Below, in pieces: positions 12,262-22,161 of a DNA stretch of 64,000 bases; the first letter of the stretch is position 1, and each line of letters starts with the position of its first letter. The notes under the pieces are model-generated. The model was not told the DNA's origin. It saw only the letters and a list, made by a program, of their open reading frames with translations, and did no database searches. Source of the stretch: Cenococcum geophilum 1.58 (lineage: Eukaryota > Ascomycota > Dothideomycetes > Gloniales > Gloniaceae); the NCBI GenBank assembly GCA_001692895.1, contig KV748294.1, positions 114,984-178,983 of the forward strand, in the 5' to 3' direction. The position numbers and the translations under genes are program-made.

Positions 12262-12460
12262 GTATTAATTTACGTGGTGGACGCGAACCGAATAAAGCCT
12301 TAGTAGGAGTCGGTTCTTAAGTTCCCAGGGCCTTAGTAGGAAGGGCTCTCCTTATTAAGTGGTTAATTTATATAATAGACGCGAACCGAACGAAGCCTTA
12401 GTAGGAGTCGGTTCTTTAAGTTCCTAGGGCCTTAGTAAAAAGGGTTCTTCTTAGCAAACG
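12262..12460. repeat. Two direct repeats of about 98 bp
   Basis: A block containing ACGCGAACCGAA and CCTTAGTAGGAGTCGGTTCT occurs twice (for example at 12280 and 12379), about 98 bp apart, in the Copia-C leader upstream of gag. Differences are mostly transitions plus one-base indels. Confidence 0.8.
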
Positions 12461-12869
12461 CGACACAATTAACGGGCCTTAATAGGAGCGATCGCGTGTT
12501 ATCTCTCTTCGTAATAACAATAGTATGTCCACAGTTACGTTTGTATAGCTGATTCAGCGGCTGAGTCACAATTACGCAGGTGATGAGGCCCGTGCGTTCA
12601 GCGACTGTAGATATTACCCTATATCCACAGTCGATTTTTGATCGCTAGCGACACCGCGCTCTTAACACCCGTCGAGCGCTATGCGTAGAGCCTGCTGAGC
12701 GCTTTCTACTCGCACTAGAATGGTAAGAATCGGCCGTGGGTTGATGGAGATATTCGCGTTTTAAGTTGCGCGCTGCCATCATACGGGCACCCAAAGCACC
12801 CTATTAAACTTATATCGCACCAAAATAAGCCCCTAGGGGGCTATAGACGAAGGCTATAATAGGACCCCT

Positions 12870-15140
12870 TAGTATCTTATTAGAAGTTAGATATAGATAA
12901 TATATATAACTATTTTAAAGCTTTTTTACCCGCTTAAAGCCGTTTACAAAGCTAATCTAGTAAGTACTTTATCTACTTCTACCGTAGATTAACCTACTAT
13001 ATAGCCGCTCCCTCGCTAACTTTCTAGGCCTATATAACCCACTTAATCTCCTTAATAACCTTAAGCTATAGGGAGTACTATTAGACCTCCTTCTGCCAAC
13101 CGGCCCGCCATTTACTACCCTATTTAGAATCCAGCGCTACTACAGAGGGGTTACCTCCTAGCCCTTCGGTCCACTTACGCTAAAGGGCCTATATAGAGTT
13201 TACCGCGCGGCTTATATAGTATATAGGTAGAGACTTGGACCTTAGCTCTAGCTAGGACTGCAGCTCTAGCTGCGGCTGCGGCTATAGCTATAGCTGCGGC
13301 GGCGGTAGCGGCGAAGCTATACGGGAAGGAGAGCCTATAGCGCTTGCCCGGGCGGACGTATATCTACTAGATCCCGTAATAGATAGAGCTAAAAGGGCCG
13401 CTTCTATAGGTGGATGTAGGGGGTTAGTAGACCGGCCCTAAGGCCATACTGCTGCTGCCGCTGCTGCTGCCGTAGCTGCAGCTAAAGGGGCTTCCAGTTA
13501 AAATGTAAGGCCGCTGGATGTTAGTAATTAAAGCTGCAAAGACTAGACCTGCTAGGACTTATCTAAATAGTCTAATAAGCCCTTAACCTCGCTAGCTGTT
13601 TACTTATTTTTAGCGCGTAGAGCCTTTAGTTAGTTAGTAAGGAGTTGCATAGCCTAGTAGAGAATTAATAGCTAGTTTAGGCTTCCCTCTTCTTCCTATA
13701 GGTAGGGCTCTAGCTCTTGCGTAAAGGCCTTATACGCCTTATACTAAAAAATAGAGTGGCTCTATACTAGATAGCTTGGGAATATCTTATAGAGGGCTAC
13801 TAAGTTCTATAGAATAACCTTACGGAGGTAAAAGAGAAGGTTTATAACCCCTATAGCGGCAAGATTATTAATCTAGTGTAGCTACGGGCTAAAACAGCCC
13901 TTTTATTTGTCCAGTTTGGGCCATATTATTAATAGCAGTACGTTAGGCGGCGTAATACCCACACGGCGGATTTTAAAGTAGCCTATCTATAAGGGGTATC
14001 CTGCTATTAACCTTATAAACTCTCGCGGGAGAGAGTTTAAGTAATAGCCTACTATCTGCTCTTAGTTTTACCTCCTAGCGCGCTAAATCTGGTCCTCGCT
14101 AACCCTCTTTAGCTTCGCCGTTTTAGCGTTAGCGCTCCGCCTAATATACGTCTTCTTCTCTAAAAAGATGCTGATATACTAGAAGGCCTTTATAACCTAA
14201 TCTTGCTATAAGTTATATAAGAAGGCGGCCTCGCGGTTCCTTATACTGCTCTTAATTAGGCGTATATTATACTATACTAAGCGCCTACTAAAGTCCGGAA
14301 ACGGCTCCGTACTAAAATTCTAACGGTATAGGAGATAGAAAGCTAGCCCACTAAGTATATAAATAAGCGGCTTCCTATTCCGTAGGGCTCCAATAATCTT
14401 AAGGCGGCTATACTAGTTCTGCTTACCTATGTATATAGTAAATATTAGGGGCATATAGCGTATAGGGCCTTCGCCCTTAAACTTAAAGGTAAATAGATCT
14501 AAGATCTTGGCGGAGCGTTTATCGCCGCCGTAAGTAAGCATATAGTGGCCTAGTAGGATATTAATAAGCGTGCGGAAGTAGCACTCTAGTAATAAGACGG
14601 CGCCTCTAGCCCAGAGCTTACGGTAGATGTTCTAAAACTCGTCCTTAGTATAGCCGTTAAGGAGGGTGTCTCTACCCTTATCGGCGAACTGCTCTTTCTT
14701 ACGCTACGCGTCTCTCCGCTATAGCGTCTTTAGGTACTCTTTAACGCTGTCCTTCCGTGGAGACGGGTGGCTATTTATTTCTATAGCTTTCTATATCTAA
14801 TAGAGGTCTATTAGAGCGGTAATATAGCCGTAAACTAACCGCTATAAGAGCCGCGTCTTCTCTTAAGGTATATTAATATTGGCTTTACGGCTCTTTCCTT
14901 TTAAGGGCTGGCCCACAACCTTTTTAACAAGGAAGAGAAGTAGCTTATTCTCCGTAACGGTATTGCTATTATAGTACTGCTTCCGTTTATAGAAGGCCTA
15001 AAGCTAGACAACGCGTTAGCCGCAGGCCGCGATACTTTTAGGAGGGGGGGTATTATACCCTTTTTACCTTAAACTCTTTCTGCTTTAGGTTATACGCTAA
15101 AGATATATTCTTAGGCCTAGCGTTACACGTAAGGGTAAGG
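12870..15140 (-). pseudogene. Crypton-1a Ndc10/GCR1_C tyrosine recombinase remnant
   Basis: Crypton recombinases insert a circular DNA at a short target by tyrosine-mediated strand exchange. From the right, the minus strand shows a VTENKLLLFL block near 14950, an RTLINILLGHYML block near 14550, KFKGEGPIRYMPLI near 14460, then a RRSANAKTAKLKRVSEDQI block. Next comes YYLNSLPREFIRLIAGYP near 14030, a region typical of fungal Ndc10-domain proteins. After it come NNLLFYLRKVIL near 13850 and a proline/alanine/glutamine-rich linker (about 13260-13480). Last is a C-terminal basic block near 12960-13120 (SKWRAGWQKEV), fitting GCR1_C. Length is about 750 codons with many RIP stops. Family assignment is from remembered motifs; a profile search for Ndc10_II and GCR1_C would settle it. 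Confidence 0.75.
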
Positions 15141-15361
15141 ACATGCTGCGTATTAGCGCGTAATTTGGTATTATTAGCGATATTAATCTCTATGCGGTTG
15201 GTCAGCGCTATCTTATATAGTAGGTATAATAGTAAACATACTACCGCGATTAAGGATCACGTAGGGAGGACTTTTTTATATATATTTGGGGCCCTAATGG
15301 CCCTAATTACCCTATAGTTAGCGTTAATTAGCGGCTTAATTAGCGGGCGGCCCTTAATACA

Positions 15362-15403
15362 CGTATGTCCACAGCTTGGCGCTAGTGGCGCTGTGGACAT
15401 ACG
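15362..15403. repeat. Crypton-1a terminal hairpin
   Basis: A perfect 14-bp inverted repeat, CGTATGTCCACAGC at 15362-15375 and its complement at 15390-15403, encloses a 14-base loop. The stem contains the TATGTCCACAG motif that also opens the unit, so it may be a recombinase-binding arm. Confidence 0.85.
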
Positions 15404-15754
15404 CGAATATCCTACAGGTGGCTGGCTGAACACGTGACTTTTTTGCTAACTAACAATTAGCCGAGCCTTAAATACTACCGGATTCTAATCTATAATATTA
15501 ATGGTATGTCTACAGTCAATTTTTGATCGCTAGCGACACCGCGCTCTTAACACCCGTTAAGCGCTATGCGTAGAGCCTGCTAAGCGCTTTCTACTCGCAC
15601 TAGAATGGTAAGAATCGGCCGTGGGTTGATGGAGATATTCGCGTTTTAAGTTACGCGCCGCTTTTATACGGGCACCCAAAGCACCCTATTAAACTTATAT
15701 CGCACTAAAATAAGCCCCTAGGGGGCTATAGATGAAGGCTATAATAGGACCCCT

Positions 15755-18025
15755 TAGTATCTTATTAGAAGTTAGATATAGATAATATATATAACTATTT
15801 TAAAGCTTTTCTACCCGCTTAAAGCCGTTTATAAAGCTAATTTAGTAAGCACTTTATCTACTCCTACCGTAGATTAACCTGCTATATAGCCGCTTTCTCG
15901 CTAACTTTTTAGGCCTGCGTAACCCGCTTAATCTCCTTAATAACTTTAAGCTGTAGGGAGTACTATTAGACCTCCTTCCGCCGACTGGCCCGCCATTTAC
16001 TACCCTATTTAGAATTTAGCGCTGCTATAAAGGGGTTACCTCCTAGCCCTTTGGTCTACTTACGCTAAAGGGCCTATACGGAGTTTACCGCGCGGCTTAT
16101 ATAGTATATAGGTAGAAACTTAGACCTTAGCTCTAGCTGGGACTGCGGCTCTAGCTGCGGCTACAGCTGCAGCTATAGCTGTAGCGGCGGTAGCGGCGAA
16201 GCTATACGGGAAGGAGAGCCTATAGCGCTTGCCTAGGCGGACGTATATCTACTAGATCCCGTAATAGATAGAGCTAAAAGGGCCGCTTCTATAGGCGAAC
16301 GCGGGGGGTTAGTAGACCGGCCCTAAGGCTATACTACTGTTGCTATTACTACTGTCGTAGCTGTAGCTAAAGGGGCTTCTAGTTAAAATATAAGGCCGCC
16401 AGACGTTAGTAATTAAAGTTATAAAGACTAGGCCTGCTAGGACTTATTTAGATAGTCTAATAAGCCCTTAACCTTACTAGCTATCTACTTATTTTCGGCG
16501 CGTAAAGCCTTTAGTTAGTTAGTAAGAAGTAGTATAGCCTAGTAGAGAATTAATAGCTAGTTTAGGCTCCCCTCTTCTTCCTATAGGTAGGGCTCCAGCT
16601 CCCACGTAAAGGCCTTATACGCTTTATACTAAAAAATAGGGTAGCTCTATATTAGATGGCTTAGGAACATCTTATAAAGGGCTACTAAGTCCTGTAGAAT
16701 AACCTTACGGAGGTAAAAGAGAAGGTTTATAACCCCTATAGCGGCAAGATTATTAATCTAGTATAGCTATAGGCTAAAACGGCCCTTTTATTTGTCTAGT
16801 TTGGGCTATATTATTAATAGCAGTACGTTAAGCGGCGTAATACCTATACGGCGAATTTCGAAGCAGCCTATCTGCAAGAGGTATCCTACTATTAACCTTA
16901 TAAACTCTCGCGGGAGAGAGTTTAAGTAATAGCCTACTATCTACTCTTAGTTTTACCTCCTAGCGCGCTAAATCTGGTCCTTGCTAACCCCCTTTAGCTC
17001 CGCCGTCTTAGCGCCGGCGCTCTGCCTAATATGCGTCTTCTTCTTTAAGAAGACGCTAACGTATTAAAAGGCCTTTGCAACCTAATCTCGCTACAAGTTA
17101 TATAAGAGGGCGGCCTCGCGGTTCCTTATACTGCTCTTAATTAGGCGTATATTATACTATACTAAGCGCCTACTAAAGTCTGGAAACGGCTCCGTACTAA
17201 GATTTTAATAGTATAGGAGATAGAAAGCTAGCCTACTAAGCATATAAACGAGCGGCTTCCTATTCCGTAGGGCTCTAATAGTCTTAAGGCGGCTATGCTA
17301 GTTCTACTTACCTGCGTATATAGTAAATATTAGGGGCATATAGCGTATAGGGCCTTCGCCCTTAAACTTAAAGGTAAATAAATCTAAGATCTTGGCGGAG
17401 CGTCTATCGCCGCTATAAGTAAGTATATAGTGGCCTAGTAGGATATTAACAAGCGTATAGAAGTAGCACTCTGGCAATAAGGCGGCGCCCCTAGCCTAAA
17501 GCTTACAGCAGATGTTTTAAAACTCGTCCTCGGTATAGCCGTTAAGGAGGGTATCTCTACCCTTATTAGCGAACTGCTCTTTCTTACGCTACGCATCCCT
17601 CCGCTATAGCGTCTTTAGGTACTCCCTAACGCTGTCCTCCCGCGGAAACGGGTGGCTATTTATTCCTATAGCTTTCTGCATCCGATAGAGGTCTATTAGA
17701 GCGGTAATATAGCCGTAAACTAACCGCCATAAGAGCCGCGTCTCCTCTTAAGGTACGTCAATGTCGGCTTTACGGCTCTTCCCTTTTAAGGGCTAGCCCG
17801 CAACCTCTTTAATAAGGAAAAGAAGTAGCTTATTCTCCGTAACGGTATTACTATTATAGTACTGCTTCTGTTTATAGAAGGCCTAGAGCTAGATAACGCG
17901 TTAGCCGCGGGCCGCGATACTTTTAGGAGGGGGGGTATTATACTCTTCTTACCTTAAACTCTTTCTACTTTAGGTTATACGCTAAAGATATATTCTTAGG
18001 CCTAGCGTTACGCGTAAAGGTAAGG
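15755..18025 (-). pseudogene. Crypton-1b Ndc10/GCR1_C tyrosine recombinase remnant
   Basis: This is the second copy of the gene at 12870-15140 and shows the same blocks in the same order: the ENKLLLFL block near 17830, the hydrophobic LINILLGHYML-like block near 17430, the YYLNSLPREFIRL block near 16910, the linker near 16140-16400 and the basic C-terminus near 15850-16000. Some codons destroyed in one copy survive in the other, as expected when RIP hits copies independently. The 73-codon plus-strand open frame at 18038-18259 lies outside the gene, in the unit end, and has no recognisable content. Confidence 0.73.
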
Positions 18026-18246
18026 ACATACTGCGCGTTGGCGCGTAATTCGGCATTATTGGCGATATTAATCTCTACGCGGTTAGTCAGCGCTATCTTA
18101 TATAGTAGGTATAATAGTAGACGTACTGCCGCGATTGAGGATCACGCAGGGAGGACTTTTTTATATATATTTGGGGCCCTAATGGCCCTAATTACCCTAT
18201 GGTTAGCGTCGATTAGCGGCTTAATTAGCGGGCGGCCCTTAATACG

Positions 18247-18288
18247 CGTATGTCTATAGCTTGGCGCTAGTGGCGCTATGGACATACG
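18247..18288. repeat. Crypton-1b terminal hairpin
   Basis: RIP-altered copy of the hairpin at 15362-15403: CGTATGTCTATAGC (18247-18260) faces GCTATGGACATACG (18275-18288), with the loop conserved. Confidence 0.8.
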
Positions 18289-18393
18289 CGAATATCCTAT
18301 AGGTGGCTAGCTGAACACGTAACTTTTTCGCTAACCAATAATCAGCCGAGCCTCGAATACCACCGGATTTTAATCTATAATATTACTAATTAG

Positions 18394-18610
18394 TGTCGGT
18401 ATCACCTAGGGGGTACTGTAATTGCAATATAAGGTAACTGGTTCTTAGTTTATTCGTGTCTTTCTTTTGTCTACTTAAGGAGAGAGAAAGGGGTAGTAAA
18501 GGTCGGGCTATCTATCGGGCCGTAGGTAGTCAGGTGACCTACGCTACGCTATACAGCCTCTACCGCATACGCTCCACGTTAGATATTTATAACCTCTATT
18601 TATACAGACA
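18394..18610 (-). repeat. Copia-C LTR (5' in element orientation)
   Basis: 217 bp, TGTCGG...CAGACA, followed by the target duplication AGTAT at 18611-18615. Confidence 0.92.
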
Positions 18611-20800
18611 AGTATAGACCTAAAGAAGATTAAAGCTATAGTAAGTTAGTAAGGACTAAAGAATATAACGCAGTTAAGGTTATTTTTAGGGGTTTATAAC
18701 CACTATAGAAGGTTTATAGCGTAGTAGTTAAAAAAATATTAAACCATTTACTAGGCTTATAAAGAAAGAGGAATTATAGGTATAGGGAGATAAATAAAAA
18801 AAGCTATTTAAGGAACTTAAGGAATTGTTTACTTAGGAGCTAATCCTTAAGATCTATTAACTAGGGTTAGATATAATTATAGAAATAGATATATTAGACT
18901 TTATACTAGGAGTATACTTACTATAAAAGTATAAAGATATATAGCATCTAGTGGCATATTATAGTTAAAAGATAACACTACTAGAGTTAAACTATAATAT
19001 CTATAATAAGGAGTTATTAAGTATAGTTATAGCACTAAAAAAATAGAGAGTATTCTTATAAGGCGTAGAGAAACTATTTGTAGTTAAGATAGATTATAAG
19101 AACCTAATAGGGTTTCTAATAATAAAAGAACTTAATTATAGATAAGTTAAATAGGTAAAAATGCTTATAGAATACTATTTTAAGATTTAGTATACTAAAG
19201 AAACCGAGAATGCAAGGGCAGACATATTTAGTAGAAAGGCTAAATTATAGAATAATAAGAAGCTATTAAGAGCAATACTACGTAAAGATAAGGATAGATT
19301 AATTAGATATAATTACCCTAAACTAGTAGTAACTTAAGAGGATAATAAACTAGAAAGAGTCTATAAGATACTAGAGAGCTTTTAGGTATAAAGAATTCTA
19401 AAAGCATAGCTAGAAGATCTATAGATGGATATATATAAAAATTAAAAAGTAAAGTATATCCTAAAAAGCATAGTAGAGTATTTTATAGAGGATTTCTATA
19501 AGGGAATAACTTAAGGATATAACGGAGCGATAGGCTTAGTGTTAAGACTTTAAGAAGAATACATTATTAATAGAATCTAGGGTATACCTAGAAAAGTAAT
19601 AAAAGAGCGTTTAAATTGCTAAAGGAATAAATTAATAAGGTATAAGCTATACGGAGGGCTACAACCTATTAAAATACTAGAAAGACTATAGGAAATTATA
19701 TTATAGGACTTTATTATTAAGTTACTAAAGTTAAAAGATCCTATTATTAGATAAGAGTATAATATAATCTTAGTAATAGTAGATAAGTTAACTAAATAGG
19801 GCTACTTTATAGTATGCATAGAAGAAATCTTAGTGGAGAATGTTGCTAAAATCTATATTAAGGAAGTATTTATAAGACACAGAGCACTAAATAAGATTAT
19901 ATTAGATAGAGATCTAAGATTTATAGTAGTATTTTAGGAGGTATTCTTAGCGGAATAAGGGGTTTGCGTAGTAATATTAATAGCGTATTATCCGCAGACG
20001 GATAGATAAATAAAAAAAATTAAATTAGACGCTAGAATAGTATCTAAGATATTATATTAATTACGCACAGAATAATTAGGTATTGTTATTACTAGTTATA
20101 TAGTTTATATATAATATAACACTATAAAAAGAAATAGGTATATTACTATTTAAGGCAAATTATAGATATAAGCTAAAATTATTATTATTACTATAATAAG
20201 TAAAGAAAACGAGTAGTATAGCTAAAGAAAGAATAAAGATATTAATAAATCTTTATATAGACCTTATAGAATTAGTGAAAAAGGTATAAAAAAGAATAAA
20301 AAGGTACTATAATGCTAAGAGATTTAAGGGACCAGATCTTAAAAAGGGGGGTAAAGTGTGGCTACTATACAAAATTTTTAAGAGTTAACGACTAAATAAG
20401 AAGTTAAACTACGTTAGACTAGGACCTTTTAAAATTATATAGAGGATTTTACTAGTTATATTTAAGTTAAACCTACTAGCTAAGATAAATATCTACCCTA
20501 TATAATATATTATAATGCTAAAGCCAGTATATAGGAATATTAAGCTACTAGTTTACGAAGTAGACACGTATAGAGGATAAAAAGAAGACAAATAGCAAGT
20601 TTTAAAGATTATTAGTTATAAGGATATTAACAATAAAATATAGTATAAGGTTAAGTAGATAGGCTATAATAGGACTACCTAGAAACTACTAAAGAATCTA
20701 AGGAACGCTATAAGAAGGGTATAGGAGTATTAGAAGAGATTAGGTTAGGTAATATTAATAAAGAAGGATTACTAAAAAAAAAAATTACCTACGGGGGACC
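18611..20800 (+). pseudogene. Gypsy-A RNase H, integrase and chromodomain remnant
   Basis: The pol gene interrupted at 9905 resumes here. After a TDLKKIKAIV block and an RLFLGVYNHYRRFI block (connection domain), the RNase H region covers about 18780-19250. The integrase core lies at about 19780-20060 in the plus strand, with KIYIKEVFIRHRALNKIILDR, FLAEX-GVX-VI and an AYXPQTD block on either side of the usual acidic residues. Frame changes between blocks suggest small indels as well as RIP. A chromodomain-like block at about 20590-20760 reads YKVK-IGYNRTTWK followed by LKNLRNAI. The inverted fragment at 40902-43340 repeats the part from about 19451 onward. Confidence 0.83.
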
Positions 20801-21896
20801 TAAGAGGAGTAGCTACCATGCTACTTGGAACTGTTTCCTCTACTACTAGAAGAGAATCCGTTTTTTTATTGCTAAGTTTTTATAAACCTTGCTTTATAAG
20901 TTTCTACTCCTTAAAATAGACCTTTTTGCGAACCTTTTTAAGACAAAGCAACTAAGTAAACGCTGCGATATAAGTATCTAGGGCTTTTTGCTCCGTATTA
21001 TAAGAGCGCTTAAGCTTAATAAGAGCCTGCGCTAGGTCGCTATTAAGTTTTATAGCTGTAGATTAAATATAAGACCTTATAATAAATTACTTAGGGAACT
21101 TAAAAACTATTAAGAGTAATAGGACGTGTATACTTAGTGTTAGAAGTAAAATAAACATTATAAGAGGAACAAACGTTTGCTTTAGTATACTCTATATAAG
21201 AGGATAGTTGTTAAGAAGATGGGCTCGCCAACGCAATATAAACTAACCCCTTTTTTAAACAGTAAGAATACGGAGATAGTATAATCTCACTAAGCAATAA
21301 TATAGTAGTAATAGTGCGAGCATAACGTTGCGCGTATAAAGAAGAAGAGGCTTTAGGTATAATAAGTAATAATATTAACTAAATTAATTAGACGGATATT
21401 ACACCTCTAGTAAATAACTTAGAGATATTAGGAATCTTTAAGGACGAAGATAAAGAGGAGGGAGATAGTATTATAAACACGTTAAATACAATATTACGAC
21501 TACTAAGAGAGGGGTTAAAAGTAGCTAGTTAGTTAATAGAAGTATAGTTTAGAATAGAGCCGATAGAACTATATAATAAGAAATAGTAACTAAGGTTATA
21601 TAATATACTACGTATTAAATAAAAGAAATAAGAGAAACTTACGTACCTTATATATAAGACGTGCGTTATATATAAAGAAGGATTTTTTAAAAGTATAGTT
21701 GTGTATTTAAAGGACTACAGTCCCTACCTAAATAGTTCTCTTCTTTGTAGTAAATCTTAGAATATAATTAGAGTTAATCTATTAGGCAATCACTCTACTA
21801 GTTATTATTATATTATTAACTTTTTATTTACCTATATACTTAGCCTATTAATAAGTTTACCGTAGTTCCTACTATAAGGCTTCGTTACAGTTAGGA
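20800..21896 (+). other. Gypsy-A post-pol region and probable 3' LTR
   Basis: About 1.1 kb after the chromodomain is shared with the inverted fragment (40902-42000), so it belongs to Gypsy-A. One plus frame has unusually few stops at about 21280-21760 and could be an extra 3' reading frame; I do not recognise it. Both copies diverge right after a TTACA, so the element end is at 21896 here and 40902 there, as expected of an LTR ending in CA. The LTR start is not resolved; a TGTATTTAAAGG near 21690 is a candidate. Confidence 0.6.
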
Positions 21897-22161
21897 CATA
21901 GTGGCGCTCTTTTATAAGTTAGTATATTATTATAAGGATGTTCTTATAGGTATAGCCGTATTATTTATAGGGTAGTAGGTTAATAATAAAATCTATAGCA
22001 ATATCTGCCTATTGTTATATAGGTACTAGTAGAGGGTATAGTAGTCCTTAGTACTTTATATTAAAGGCCTTAGCGCACTTATAATTATAGTAGGCGCCTA
22101 TAAAGCGTTTAACTAAGTCTATTATTTTTAGCTAGAAGTAGTATTAGCTAAAAAGCTTATA
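21897..22161 (-). pseudogene. Gypsy-E integrase fragment (left of LINE)
   Basis: On the minus strand this reads VKRFIGAYYNYKCAK (the cysteine end of the HHCC zinc domain), YYGLLYPLL, then DIAIDFIINLLP and LIKERHYV, the start of the integrase catalytic core with its first aspartate. It joins the part at 24578 across the LINE: the block before the gap reads EGTYKLFS-YYF. The integrase is cut at 21896 by the end of Gypsy-A, so Gypsy-A inserted into Gypsy-E; the remainder should lie left of the window. Confidence 0.8.

Larger units (their letters stand above)
12617..15500 (-). mobile_element. Crypton-1a, first unit of a tandem pair
   Basis: This 2884-bp unit is repeated immediately at 15501-18385. 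Both units start with a TATRTCYACAGTC motif (12620, 15505) followed by a near-identical leader (TTTTTGATCGCTAGCGACAC), and both end with a hairpin and the sequence TATAATATTA. The hexamer ATATTA occurs before unit 1, between the units and after unit 2 (12611, 15495, 18380). This n+1 pattern suggests a recombination site. The encoded protein (minus) is an Ndc10/GCR1_C-type tyrosine recombinase, so I classify it as a Crypton. Confidence 0.8.
15501..18385 (-). mobile_element. Crypton-1b, second unit of the tandem pair
   Basis: A head-to-tail copy of 12617-15500, differing mainly by transitions. It ends TATAATATTA at 18385, eight bases before the Copia-C LTR at 18394. The RIP differences are distributed over both units, so both existed before the mutation stopped. 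Confidence 0.8.
9906..18610 (-). mobile_element. Copia-C: gag-only LTR retrotransposon carrying two Cryptons
   Basis: Matching 217-bp LTRs (9906-10122 and 18394-18610) are flanked by the 5-bp target duplication AGTAT (9901-9905 and 18611-18615). The only coding remnant of the element itself is a Ty1/Copia-type gag on the minus strand (about 10370-12150). No integrase or reverse transcriptase is found: between gag and the 3' LTR (9906-10122) there are only about 250 bases with a 9-bp repeat. It was therefore probably a non-autonomous element or a deleted copy. Between the 5' LTR and gag it received two tandem Crypton-1 elements (12617-18385). Without these it would be roughly 2.9 kb. Confidence 0.88.

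Noticed and set aside
21280-21760. Continuation of Gypsy-E integrase on the minus strand
   Set aside because: The segment is shared with the inverted Gypsy-A fragment and both copies end at the same TTACA, so it belongs to Gypsy-A.
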